From JBGTLU01 sp041743935 (GTDB taxonomy: Bacteria > Bacteroidota > Bacteroidia > Sphingobacteriales > Sphingobacteriaceae): a DNA stretch of 15,635 nucleotides. Location of the stretch: NCBI GenBank assembly GCA_041743935.1, contig JBGTLU010000027.1:1-15635 (forward strand), read 5' to 3'. The position numbers were made by a program, and so were the translations under genes. A model generated the notes under the pieces. It searched no databases. It saw only the letters and a list, made by a program, of their open reading frames with translations, and was not told the DNA's origin. Below, piece by piece: positions 1 to 8,450 of this stretch. Each line of letters starts with the position of its first letter. Within the stretch, counting starts at the first letter, position 1.

Positions 1-148
1 AATCACCAGCTATTTCTGCACTCAATCGAGTATATTTTAGCGCTACTATTTTAAAGCCGGCAGTGGTAATATCGTTTAAAATTGCTCCGATGTGATTATT
101 TGCTACTGCATCGGGTTTAATCATAGTAAATGTTCTGTTTGTTGCCAT
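1..148 (-). CDS. ndk: Nucleoside diphosphate kinase, N-terminal part (cut by window edge)
   Basis: This is the start of a nucleoside diphosphate kinase, the cytoplasmic enzyme that moves the gamma phosphate from ATP to other (d)NDPs through a phospho-histidine. Only the first 49 codons are present; the rest lies left of base 1, including the catalytic histidine, which is not visible. The reading begins MATNRTFTMIKPDAVANNHI and continues with a helix ending near TTAGFKIVALKYTRLSAE. The family's N-terminal signature is the first beta strand followed by IKPDAV, then a G-x-I segment and a KIVA(L/A)K strand, and all of these are seen. The ATG at 148-146 is the only sensible start. A TAnnTTTG promoter element lies 33 bp upstream, and the gene is divergent from the tricorn-like protease. 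The fragment is short, but the match to the family is unambiguous. Confidence 0.93.
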   Translation of the reverse strand, partial: MATNRTFTMIKPDAVANNHIGAILNDITTAGFKIVALKYTRLSAEIAGD

Positions 149-180
149 TTTTTATTGCTATTTAGGGGTTTAATAAGGGG

Positions 181-188
181 CAAAGGTA
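181..188 (-). promoter_or_regulatory. Putative ndk promoter, -7 element
   Basis: Read on the minus strand these bases are TACCTTTG, an exact match to the Bacteroidota -7 consensus TAnnTTTG. Transcription would start about 25 bases before the ndk ATG. The upstream -33 position has only a T-rich stretch rather than a clear TTG, so the call rests on the -7 box and its position. Confidence 0.6.
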
Positions 189-302
189 TTTAAATTTTAC
201 GGGTCGAAAAGGATTAAAAGGAAATTGTTTTTTAAAAATCTTCCTATAAAATGGCAACCGTTTCAGATGGAAGAAAGAATCTACAAGCAAAAATAAACGA
301 AG

Positions 303-312
303 TACAATTGTA
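303..312. repeat. 10-bp palindrome between divergent promoters
   Basis: TACAATTGTA is a perfect palindrome about 40 bp upstream of the -7 element of the protease promoter, inside the 252-bp spacer between ndk and the protease gene. It could be an operator half, but a palindrome this short and AT-rich can arise by chance. The rest of the spacer (149-400) contains only the two promoters and no supportable gene. Confidence 0.25.
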
Positions 313-325
313 AAATTTTTATGGA

Positions 326-359
326 TTTTGGTTCTTGCATACTTCATTTTATAGATTTG
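326..359 (+). promoter_or_regulatory. Putative promoter of the tricorn-like protease gene
   Basis: TAGATTTG at 352-359 is an exact TAnnTTTG box. TTTTG at 326-330 lies 21 bp upstream and fits the -33 element. Transcription would start near 365, giving a 5' leader of roughly 35 bases to the ATG at 401. The promoter sits inside an in-frame upstream extension of the gene (possible TTG start at 335), which argues against that longer start. Confidence 0.65.
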
Positions 360-400
360 ATATCACAACTAGTTATAATCCAAACCTAATACATATAATC

Positions 401-3400
401 ATGAAACTATTCGTAACTTTTTTCTTCGCTATGCTTTTAGGCATGCTGTCGTTTGCGCAAATAAACCCCATGTGGATGCGCTATCCAGCTATATCACCCG
501 ATGGGAACGAAATTGTTTTTAGTTACAAGGGCGATATTTTTAAAGTGTCGGCCAATGGCGGAGCAGCTACACCGCTTACACTACACGAAGCGCATGACTA
601 CATGCCCGTTTGGAGCCCAGATGGTAAAACCATTGCTTTTGCCAGCGATAGGTTTGGTAATTTTGATGTCTTTACCATGCCTTCTACAGGAGGTGAAGCA
701 ACCAGACTAACCTTCCACTCATCCAATGATTTCCCCTATGATTTTTCACCGGACGGTAAAAGTATAATTTTTGGTTCCGCCAGAAACGATTTACAAACCT
801 CTGTTCGGTTTCCCAACAAAGGTTTATTCCTAAAACTATATACTGTGCCAACAACGGGCGGTAAAAGTTTATTGGTATCCACCGCAGGGATGCAGAGTGC
901 ACATTTTGATCCAAAAGGTGAACGCATAGTGTATCAAGACAGAAAAGGATACGAAGACGAATGGCGCAAAAGACATACCTCATCCGTTACTCGTGATATC
1001 TGGATTTTCGACTTAAAAAAAGAAACTTACACTCAAATAAGTGATTTTGAAGGAGAAGATAGAGAACCTATTTTCTCAGCCGATGGATTAGCTGTTTATT
1101 ATTTAAGTGAGAAAAACGGAGCACAAAATATATTCAAAAAAACATTGGCTTCGGGTGCCGAAACCCAATTAACTCAATATAAAGATCATCCCGTAAGGCA
1201 TTTAACCCGATCCGGAAATAATACGTTGTGTTACAGCTGGAACGGAGAAATCTATACCTTAACCGAAGGGCAACAACCTAGAAAATTAGCTGTACAAATT
1301 TCTGCCGATTTTAGAGGAAACGACGAAAGCATCGTTACGGTAAACACTGGTACATCTTCCATTGAACTTTCTCCTAATGGAAAAGAAATAGCTTTTGTTT
1401 TTAGGGGAGAAGTTTTTGTTACCAATGTAGATGGTAATACTACCAAAAGAATTACAAATACTCCAGCTCAAGAACGCATGATTAGTTGGGCACCCGATGG
1501 GCGTACGTTGTATTATTCTACAGAGCGTGGCAACAGCTGGGATATTTACAAAGCCAGCATTGTACGTGCCGAAGAACCATATTTTTTCGCTTCTACTTTA
1601 GTTAAAGAAGAACCGGTTATTGCCGGACCAAAAGATGAATTTCAACCAAGACTTTCGCCAGATGGCAAAGAAATAGCCTACCTAGAAGATAGGAATATTC
1701 TAAAAGTATATAACCTAGAAACCAAACAAACCCGTACCATCATCCCAGCCGGACAAAATTTCTCTTACTCAGATGGCGACCAAGATTTTACTTGGAGCCC
1801 CGATAGCAAATGGATTGTAGCACGCAGTGCCAGAGGTATTTACGGCGCAAGTTATTTGGTGTTGCTGGATGCCAAAAACCCGGGAGAAGGAACCAATTTA
1901 ACCAATAGCGGTTTTTTTGATGGAGGCGCTCAGTTTGCTTTAGATGGTAAAGCTCTCCTGTGGGTAAACGATCAACAAGGGAAAAAACCTTTGGCTTTAC
2001 AAGGTGCTAGAGAGTTTGATGTGTACATCATGTTCTTTGATCAAGAGACATACGATCGCTTCCGTATGAACAAAGAAGATTTTACCTTATTAAAGGAGAA
2101 AGAAGATAAAGAAAAGAAAACTCCTGCAAACTTTGTGATGAATATAAAAGACATAGATAGTCGTAAACTCCGTCTAACCAATGGCTCTATAAATTTAGGT
2201 AGCTATCAATTATCTCCAGATGGTAATCAACTGTATTTTACAGCACAATTTGAGCAAGGTTTTGACTTATGGCAATTAGATACCAGAACCCGAGAGTTAA
2301 AATCGTTAGCTAAATTAAATACCGGAGGCGGCGGAATGGCCATAACAAAAGATGGTAAAACATTGTATATCGCATCGGGCGGAAGAATACAAAAAATTGA
2401 TACAGGTAACGGCAGAGCAACCCCGGTTACCATAAACTCTGAAATGATTTTGAATACCGCAGCCGAAAGAGAATATATCTTTCATCATGCTTGGCGACAG
2501 GTTAAAAACAAATTCTACGACCCAACTTTACATGGAATAGATTGGGATATGTATCGTGCAAATTACGCTCGTTTATTGCCTCACATAAATAACAATTATG
2601 ATTTTCAGGAATTATTGAGTGAAATACTTGGCGAATTAAATGGCTCTCATACCGGTGGCAGATATTCGCATCAGGCAGTAAACGGAGATAATACATCATC
2701 TCTTGGTTTGTTTTATGATGAAAAATCTAAAGGCAATGGATTAAAAATATTGGAAGTTATAGCAGGTGGGCCTTTAGATGTTGCTTCTTCTAAAATACGA
2801 GCCGGACAGATTCTTGAAAAAATAGATGGGATAGAAATTACCGACGACTTTGATTGGAACAAATTACTAAACCGAAAAAACGGTAAAAACGTGTTGCTAA
2901 GTGTTTACGATCCAGCATCAAAAGCCCGTTTTGATGAAATTGTAAAACCAATAACACAAGGCGCAGAAAATGGATTGCTTTACCAGCGCTGGGTAAAATC
3001 CATGAGAGAAATGGTAGATAAACTAAGTGATGGTAAATTAGGCTACGTACACGTACAAGGAATGAATGACGGTAGCTACCGCACAGTTTACAGCGAAGTA
3101 TTAGGTTTAAATTTTGATAAAGATGCCTTAATTGTAGATACTCGTTTCAATGGCGGAGGATGGTTACACGAAGATTTATCTACGTTTTTGGATGGAAAAC
3201 CATATGCTACTTTCCGTCCATATGGTTTCATCACTCGAGGAGGCGAACCTCGCGATAAATGGTCTAAACCAAGTGTAGTATTAATGAGCGAAAGCAACTA
3301 TTCGGATGCACACGCATTCCCTTATGCTTATCGTGCAAAAGGAATTGGAAAATTAATTGGCATGCCAGTACCCGGAACCAGTACCGCCGTATGGTGGGAA

Positions 3401-3595
3401 ACTCAAATAGACCCAAGTTTGGTGTTTGGTATCCCAATGATAGCATTTTATGGTGTTGTTGAAGATAGGCCATTAGAAAACCTACAGCTAGAACCAGACA
3501 TTAAAGTTCGCACGCCTTTAGAAGAAATTTTAAAAGGAAAAGATGCTCAAATTGAAGCCGCTGTAAAAGAATTATTGCAACAAACTAAAAAATAA
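401..3595 (+). CDS. Exported tricorn-like serine protease (WD40-like PD40 repeats, PDZ, S41 peptidase)
   Basis: This 1064-residue protein resembles the archaeal tricorn protease, which trims oligopeptides. Residues 1-20 (MKLFVTFFFAMLLGMLSFAQ) are a signal peptide, so the protein should act in the periplasm. Residues about 20-690 hold ten or more PD40 beta-propeller blades, recognisable by repeated SPDG-type turns (SPDGNEIVF, SPDGKTIAF, SPDGKSIIF, SPNGKEIAF, SPDGKEIAY, SPDGNQLYF). A PDZ domain follows at about 770-845, then the S41 core. Candidate catalytic residues match archaeal tricorn closely in position: Ser749-His750 (NGSHTGG), nucleophile Ser968 followed by Asp969 (NYSDAHAFPY), and a Glu in the segment at 1021-1026 (EDRPLE). 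Its length equals that of the family. The ATG at 401 was chosen because the signal peptide starts there and a promoter lies just upstream. No type IX secretion tail is visible. The substrate is unknown; peptide degradation is inferred from the family. Confidence 0.92.
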   Translation: MKLFVTFFFAMLLGMLSFAQINPMWMRYPAISPDGNEIVFSYKGDIFKVSANGGAATPLTLHEAHDYMPVWSPDGKTIAFASDRFGNFDVFTMPSTGGEATRLTFHSSNDFPYDFSPDGKSIIFGSARNDLQTSVRFPNKGLFLKLYTVPTTGGKSLLVSTAGMQSAHFDPKGERIVYQDRKGYEDEWRKRHTSSVTRDIWIFDLKKETYTQISDFEGEDREPIFSADGLAVYYLSEKNGAQNIFKKTLASGAETQLTQYKDHPVRHLTRSGNNTLCYSWNGEIYTLTEGQQPRKLAVQISADFRGNDESIVTVNTGTSSIELSPNGKEIAFVFRGEVFVTNVDGNTTKRITNTPAQERMISWAPDGRTLYYSTERGNSWDIYKASIVRAEEPYFFASTLVKEEPVIAGPKDEFQPRLSPDGKEIAYLEDRNILKVYNLETKQTRTIIPAGQNFSYSDGDQDFTWSPDSKWIVARSARGIYGASYLVLLDAKNPGEGTNLTNSGFFDGGAQFALDGKALLWVNDQQGKKPLALQGAREFDVYIMFFDQETYDRFRMNKEDFTLLKEKEDKEKKTPANFVMNIKDIDSRKLRLTNGSINLGSYQLSPDGNQLYFTAQFEQGFDLWQLDTRTRELKSLAKLNTGGGGMAITKDGKTLYIASGGRIQKIDTGNGRATPVTINSEMILNTAAEREYIFHHAWRQVKNKFYDPTLHGIDWDMYRANYARLLPHINNNYDFQELLSEILGELNGSHTGGRYSHQAVNGDNTSSLGLFYDEKSKGNGLKILEVIAGGPLDVASSKIRAGQILEKIDGIEITDDFDWNKLLNRKNGKNVLLSVYDPASKARFDEIVKPITQGAENGLLYQRWVKSMREMVDKLSDGKLGYVHVQGMNDGSYRTVYSEVLGLNFDKDALIVDTRFNGGGWLHEDLSTFLDGKPYATFRPYGFITRGGEPRDKWSKPSVVLMSESNYSDAHAFPYAYRAKGIGKLIGMPVPGTSTAVWWETQIDPSLVFGIPMIAFYGVVEDRPLENLQLEPDIKVRTPLEEILKGKDAQIEAAVKELLQQTKK

Positions 3596-3615
3596 TTAGC
3601 GTTTTAAATAAGGTT

Positions 3616-3648
3616 AAAGCCCCCGACAGTAAATGTTGGGGGCTTTTT
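3616..3648 (+). terminator. Rho-independent terminator of the protease gene
   Basis: A 13-bp stem (AAAGCCCCCGACA pairing with TGTTGGGGGCTTT, one G-T wobble) with a short loop is followed by a run of Ts ending at 3648. It lies 20 bp after the protease stop codon. In the opposite direction, toward which purD is transcribed, the hairpin is followed by only three Ts, so it would work less well for purD. Confidence 0.9.
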
Positions 3649-3685
3649 ATGTAATAAACAAGCACTAAAAGTGTGTTATGGTTGT

Positions 3686-4963
3686 TCACTCTAAATCAAA
3701 CCCAATATCTTTTCGATAATATTTACCCTCAAACTGAATTTTTTCTGCGTTTTTCAGAGAGGTTTCTATGGCAAGTTTTCGGTTGGCAGCAAGTGTTGTA
3801 ATGGCTAATACTCTTCCTCCATTTGTCACAATAGAGGACATAGGCATAGCTAAGGTACCTGCATGAAAAACCAAACTTCCAGAAACTTTATTAAACCCGG
3901 TGATTTCATTCCCTTTTTTGTATTCGCCCGGATATCCGCCGGCTACTAACATTACCGTAGCTGCACAACGTTTATCAATTATCAACTCCTTTTCAGAAAG
4001 ATTTTCATGAGCAATACCCTTAAGTAACTCCACCAAATCCGACTTAATTCTTGGTAAAACACTTTCGGTCTCCGGGTCGCCCATTCGGCAATTATACTCG
4101 ATAACATAAGGGTCGTTTTCTACCTTCATTAATCCAATAAAAACAAACCCTTTGTATTCAATTTGCTCATTTTGCAGCCCTTTTATGGTAGGTATGATAA
4201 TGCGTTCTTCTACTTTTTGCATAAACTCATCATCTGCAAATGGTACTGGTGAAACAGAACCCATTCCCCCGGTATTTAATCCGGTATCTCCTTCGCCAAT
4301 TCGTTTATAATCTTTTGCTTCGGGTAATATTTTGTAAGATTTGCCGTCGGTAATTACAAATACCGAAAGTTCAATTCCTTTTAGAAATCCCTCTACCACC
4401 ACTTTGCTACTTGCAGCACCAAATTTGGCATTACTTAGCATTTCGGTCAATTCGGTTTTTGCTTCTTCTAAACTTTCACAAATTAAAACTCCCTTTCCAG
4501 CTGCTAAACCATCGGCTTTTAGTACTATGGGAAGGCGCATGGTTTCTAAGTAAGTTATTCCATCTATTAGATTAGATTGTGTAAACGTTGCATATTTTGC
4601 AGTAGGAATATTATTTCTAATCATAAATTGTTTAGAAAAATCCTTACTCCCCTCTAATTTTGCACCATTGGCAGATGGTCCAATTACTGGTATAGAAGTT
4701 AATTCGTTATCGTCTTTAAAAAAATCATATATGCCCAGTACCAGCGGTTCTTCTGGTCCTACAACTACCATGTCGATGGCATTTTTTAAGACGAAATCTT
4801 TTATAAAAACAAAATCATTTACAGAGGCAACTACATTTTTTGCGTAATGCATGGTGCCAGCATTGCCGGGTAAAACATATAATTGTTTGCATTGAGCACT
4901 TTGCGAAAGCTTATAAGCAAATGCACTTTCTCTACCACCAGAACCCAAAAGTAAAATATTCAT
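3686..4963 (-). CDS. purD: Phosphoribosylamine-glycine ligase (GARS)
   Basis: PurD catalyses the second step of de novo purine synthesis: ATP-dependent joining of glycine to 5-phosphoribosylamine to give GAR, in the cytoplasm. The 425-residue length is normal for a single-function PurD. The N-terminal domain opens with a nucleotide-like fold motif GSGGRE at residues 7-12. The ATP-grasp part shows KADGLAAGKGV (149-159), the loop GDTGLNTGGMGS (225-236), the metal-ligand segment IEYN (288-291) and GDPET (295-299). The C-terminal YYRKDIG (416-422) is typical of the family. The ATG at 4963-4961 fits family N-termini. The gene stands alone here, with no other pur gene adjacent, and converges on the protease gene. 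A TAnnTTTG box lies only 4 bases before the ATG, see the separate entry. Confidence 0.97.
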   Translation of the reverse strand: MNILLLGSGGRESAFAYKLSQSAQCKQLYVLPGNAGTMHYAKNVVASVNDFVFIKDFVLKNAIDMVVVGPEEPLVLGIYDFFKDDNELTSIPVIGPSANGAKLEGSKDFSKQFMIRNNIPTAKYATFTQSNLIDGITYLETMRLPIVLKADGLAAGKGVLICESLEEAKTELTEMLSNAKFGAASSKVVVEGFLKGIELSVFVITDGKSYKILPEAKDYKRIGEGDTGLNTGGMGSVSPVPFADDEFMQKVEERIIIPTIKGLQNEQIEYKGFVFIGLMKVENDPYVIEYNCRMGDPETESVLPRIKSDLVELLKGIAHENLSEKELIIDKRCAATVMLVAGGYPGEYKKGNEITGFNKVSGSLVFHAGTLAMPMSSIVTNGGRVLAITTLAANRKLAIETSLKNAEKIQFEGKYYRKDIGFDLE

Positions 4964-4967
4964 GCCT

Positions 4968-4975
4968 CAAAGATA
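4968..4975 (-). promoter_or_regulatory. Putative purD promoter, very close to the start codon
   Basis: On the minus strand these bases read TATCTTTG, an exact TAnnTTTG match, ending 4 bases before the purD ATG. If it is used, transcription would begin at or next to the A of ATG and the mRNA would be leaderless or nearly so. No clear -33 TTG is seen at the expected distance, so the box could be coincidental. No better minus-strand match was found out to 5100. Confidence 0.4.
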
Positions 4976-5059
4976 GAAATTGTTCTAGGCATGTAGTGGC
5001 TTTATATTTCAGCACTAAATCATTTCGTTAAATTCCAACATAAACAATCAAATTAATTA

Positions 5060-5067
5060 TAAATTTG
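5060..5067 (+). promoter_or_regulatory. Putative promoter of the secA cluster, -7 element
   Basis: TAAATTTG is an exact TAnnTTTG match 67 bp upstream of the secA ATG, which predicts a leader of about 60 bases. The -33 region is AT-rich without a clear TTG. No other full-consensus box was found in the purD-secA spacer on this strand. Confidence 0.5.
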
Positions 5068-5134
5068 ATGCTTTCTGCCATCTTGTCTCATGGCTTGATA
5101 GTTGATATATTTTGACGAAATTTTAAAAAATAAG

Positions 5135-8100
5135 ATGCTTCAGTTTTTAACCAAACTTTTCGGTAATAAATCCGATCGCGACGTAAAAGAAATTACTCCT
5201 TTTGTACAGAAAATAAACGATGCTTTTAGCCAATTAGGCGCCATTAGCAATGACGAATTAAGAGCTAGAACCCTAGATTTTAAACAACGTATTGCAGATT
5301 ATTTAGCAGAAATAGACAAGGAAATCAGCACCCTACAAACTGAGGTAGACACGAACGAACAATTAGCACTTACTGAGAAAACTGCCCTTTACGATAAAAT
5401 TGATAAGCTGGGTAAAGAGCGAAATGAAAAACTGGAAGTGATTTTGTTGGACATCCTCCCAGAAGCTTTTGCTGTAGTAAAAGAAACCGCAAGTAGGTTT
5501 AAAGAAAACAAAGAATTAGAGGTTACAGCAACCCAAATGGACCGCGATTTAGCTGCTGTAAAAGAAAATGTGGTGATAAAAGGCGATAAAGCCATTCATA
5601 AAAATACGTGGAATGCAGCAGGCACCCCGGTAACCTGGGACATGCTACACTACGATGTGCAGTTAATTGGTGGAGTGGTTTTACATCAAGGTAAAATTGC
5701 CGAGATGGCAACAGGAGAAGGAAAGACTTTGGTTGCAACTTTGCCGGCATATTTAAATGCACTTGCAGGCAGGGGCGTTCATATTGTAACAGTTAACGAT
5801 TATTTAGCCCGAAGAGATAGTGAATGGATGGGGCCTCTTTATGAGTTTCACGGATTAAAAGTTGATTGTATTGATAAACATCAACCAAACTCTGAAGAAA
5901 GAAGAAAAGCCTACCTGGCCGATATAACCTTTGGTACTAACAATGAATTTGGTTTCGATTACCTCAGAGATAACATGGCTCGCAGTCCGGAAGATTTAGT
6001 GCAACGCAAATTGCATTATGCCATGGTAGATGAGGTAGATTCGGTGTTAATTGATGATGCCCGTACACCATTAATTATTTCGGGTCCGGTTCCGAGAGGA
6101 GATCAACACGAGTTCTATGAACTTAAACCACGTATTGAACGATTATTAAACGCTCAAAAAAACTACATAAACACTTGTTTAGCTGAAGCGAAAAAATTAA
6201 TTGCCGAGGGAAAAACGGATGAAGCCGGATTACCACTTTTTAGATCTTTCCGTGGATTACCAAAAAATAAGGCCTTAATTAAGTTTTTAAGCGAACAAGG
6301 CAACCGTCAAATTCTACAAAAAACAGAAAACTATTATCTGCAAGATCAACAAAAAGAAATGCCCAAAGCAGATAAAGAGTTGTTTTTTGTGATTGATGAA
6401 AAAAGTAATTCAGTAGAGTTAACTGAAAAAGGGATTGAATTAATTACTGGCTCTGGCGAAGATCCAAACCTATTTATTTTACCGGATGTAGGCTCAGAAG
6501 TAGCCGAAATTGATCGCTCTGCATTAAGCGAAGAAGAAAAGATTGCAAAAAAAGATGCTCTAATGCGCGATTTTGGAATAAAATCCGAACGTATCCATTC
6601 CATCAACCAATTAGTTAAAGCATATACTTTATTTGAACGCGATGTAGAATACATTGTAGATAGCGGTAAAATTAAAATTGTAGATGAGCAAACTGGTCGT
6701 GTGTTGGATGGAAGAAGATATTCTGATGGATTACACCAAGCGATAGAAGCAAAAGAAAGCGTGAAAGTGGAGGCATCTACCCAAACTTTTGCCACCGTTA
6801 CCTTGCAAAACTACTTCCGTATGTACCACAAGTTGGCTGGTATGACGGGTACCGCTATTACCGAAGCTGGAGAGTTTTGGCAGATTTATAAATTGGACGT
6901 GGTAGAAATTCCTACCCACAGACCAATATCCAGAAAAGACGAACAAGATTACGTTTACAAAACAAAACGCGAAAAATACAATGCCGTAATCGATGAAATT
7001 GTGGCTTTAGTAGCTGCAGGTAGACCTATATTGGTGGGTACAACATCGGTTGAAATTTCGGAACTATTAAGCCGAATGCTTAAACTAAGAGGCATCAAGC
7101 ACAATGTTTTAAACGCAAAACAACACCAACGTGAGGCGGATATTGTAGCGGAAGCAGGTTTGGCCGGCACAGTTACCATTGCTACCAACATGGCTGGTCG
7201 TGGTACCGATATAAAATTAGGACCTGGCGTAAAAGATGCCGGAGGTTTAGCCATCATTGGTACCGAGCGACATGAATCTAGACGAGTAGACAGGCAGTTG
7301 CGCGGTAGAGCAGGTCGCCAAGGCGACCCGGGATCGTCGCAGTTTTTTGTTTCATTAGAAGATGATTTAATGCGCTTGTTCGGCTCCGAAAGAATTGCCG
7401 GACTTATGGACAAACTTGGAATTGAAGAAGGAGAAGTAATCCAACATTCTATCATCACAAACTCCATTGAAAGAGCGCAAAAGAAAGTAGAAGAAAATAA
7501 CTTTGGTATTCGTAAAAGATTATTAGAGTATGATGATGTAATGAACTCTCAACGGAATGTTATCTATACCAAACGTCATAATGCACTATTTGGCGATAGA
7601 TTAGAGGTAGATATTGATAACATGATGTATGATTTATGCGAGGAATTAGTAGTAAATCATCAAGATGCTGGAGATTATGAGACTTTTAAAATCGAAATGC
7701 TCAGACTATTCTCTTACAACGTTACGATATCAGAACGTGATTTTTTAGATGGCAAAACCGATGCATTGGTGAATACTTTTTATGATGACATTGCACAGTA
7801 TTATAAACGCAAATCCGATAACATGGCAACATCGGTTTATCCGGTAATAAAAGATGTTTTTGAAACGCGTGGAAGTCAATTTCAAAATATTGTAGTGCCA
7901 TTTACCGATGGGATTAAGAGTTTACAAATTCCGGTAAACCTTAAAAAATCATACGAAAGTAACGGAAAAGAGGTGGTAACATCGTTCGAAAAAACAGTTT
8001 CATTATCTTTAATAGACGAATCTTGGAAAGAACATTTGAGAGAGATGGATGAGTTGAAACAATCGGTACAGAATGCAGTATACGAACAAAAGGACCCTCT

Positions 8101-8440
8101 TTTGATCTATAAATTCGAATCTTTTGAGCTATTTAAACGGATGCTTGCTGCAGTTAATCGTGAGGTTATCAGCTTTTTGTTTAAAGGTGGTGTACCGGTT
8201 CAAAACCAAAATCAAGTAGAAGAAGCTCGTACTCCAAAAACAGATTTAAGTAATTTACGAGTTAGTAAACCCGAGTATGTTTCGGGATCTAGTGCAAGCA
8301 ACTCAGCCGTAACAAACGATACAAGAGAACAAGTGAAAGTACAACCCGTTAAGGTTGGTCCAAAAGTTGGCAGAAATGATACATGCCCATGCGGAAGCGG
8401 CAAAAAATATAAAAACTGCCACGGTATTGGTGTTGTTTAA
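5135..8440 (+). CDS. secA: Preprotein translocase ATPase SecA
   Basis: SecA is the motor ATPase that pushes unfolded preproteins through SecYEG. The 1101 residues include Walker A GEGKT at 194-198, the DEVD Walker B box at 299-302 followed by IDDARTPLIISGP, the NBD2 motif TNMAGRGTD at 684-692, and the arginine-finger motif QLRGRAGR at 721-728. The C-terminus carries the zinc-binding motif CPCGSGKKYKNCH (Cys1084, Cys1086, Cys1095, His1096) that in other SecAs binds SecB, ribosomes and phospholipids. The protein is about 200 residues longer than E. coli SecA. Roughly 90 extra residues, rich in Glu and Lys, precede Walker A. Roughly 70 more lie in the preprotein-crosslinking domain near 340-415. 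Extra length is usual in Bacteroidota SecA. ATG 5135 (MLQFLTKLFGNKSDRD) fits family N-termini better than an in-frame TTG at 5102. It heads a tight plus-strand cluster. Confidence 0.98.
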   Translation: MLQFLTKLFGNKSDRDVKEITPFVQKINDAFSQLGAISNDELRARTLDFKQRIADYLAEIDKEISTLQTEVDTNEQLALTEKTALYDKIDKLGKERNEKLEVILLDILPEAFAVVKETASRFKENKELEVTATQMDRDLAAVKENVVIKGDKAIHKNTWNAAGTPVTWDMLHYDVQLIGGVVLHQGKIAEMATGEGKTLVATLPAYLNALAGRGVHIVTVNDYLARRDSEWMGPLYEFHGLKVDCIDKHQPNSEERRKAYLADITFGTNNEFGFDYLRDNMARSPEDLVQRKLHYAMVDEVDSVLIDDARTPLIISGPVPRGDQHEFYELKPRIERLLNAQKNYINTCLAEAKKLIAEGKTDEAGLPLFRSFRGLPKNKALIKFLSEQGNRQILQKTENYYLQDQQKEMPKADKELFFVIDEKSNSVELTEKGIELITGSGEDPNLFILPDVGSEVAEIDRSALSEEEKIAKKDALMRDFGIKSERIHSINQLVKAYTLFERDVEYIVDSGKIKIVDEQTGRVLDGRRYSDGLHQAIEAKESVKVEASTQTFATVTLQNYFRMYHKLAGMTGTAITEAGEFWQIYKLDVVEIPTHRPISRKDEQDYVYKTKREKYNAVIDEIVALVAAGRPILVGTTSVEISELLSRMLKLRGIKHNVLNAKQHQREADIVAEAGLAGTVTIATNMAGRGTDIKLGPGVKDAGGLAIIGTERHESRRVDRQLRGRAGRQGDPGSSQFFVSLEDDLMRLFGSERIAGLMDKLGIEEGEVIQHSIITNSIERAQKKVEENNFGIRKRLLEYDDVMNSQRNVIYTKRHNALFGDRLEVDIDNMMYDLCEELVVNHQDAGDYETFKIEMLRLFSYNVTISERDFLDGKTDALVNTFYDDIAQYYKRKSDNMATSVYPVIKDVFETRGSQFQNIVVPFTDGIKSLQIPVNLKKSYESNGKEVVTSFEKTVSLSLIDESWKEHLREMDELKQSVQNAVYEQKDPLLIYKFESFELFKRMLAAVNREVISFLFKGGVPVQNQNQVEEARTPKTDLSNLRVSKPEYVSGSSASNSAVTNDTREQVKVQPVKVGPKVGRNDTCPCGSGKKYKNCHGIGVV

Positions 8441-8450
8441 CAATGAAATT

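Noticed and set aside
162..347. Minus-strand open frame in the ndk-protease spacer
   Set aside because: The translation is low-complexity and rich in Phe, Leu and Lys, resembles no family, and contains the ndk promoter box.
335..400. Extended start of the tricorn-like protease (TTG at 335)
   Set aside because: The extra 22 residues precede a normal signal peptide and overlap the promoter at 352-359.
3662..3675. Short inverted repeat (CACT and AGTG) after the purD stop as a purD terminator
   Set aside because: A 4-bp AT-rich stem without a T-run is too weak to call; the strong hairpin at 3616-3648 is the only convincing structure in this gap.
5102..5134. Extended start of secA (TTG at 5102)
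   Set aside because: The extra 11 residues do not resemble SecA N-termini, whereas the ATG at 5135 gives the expected hydrophobic amphipathic start.
6955..7467. Long minus-strand open frame (170 codons) opposite secA
   Set aside because: It lies fully antisense to the conserved SecA motor region, has no recognisable domain, and mirrors the codon pattern of secA. The 149-codon frame at 6346-6795 and the 140-codon frame at 12663-13085 (opposite susC) were rejected for the same reason.
8355..8450. Upstream extension of the SPOR gene into secA
   Set aside because: It would overlap the conserved zinc-binding tail of SecA in another frame and bury the signal peptide that starts at 8451.
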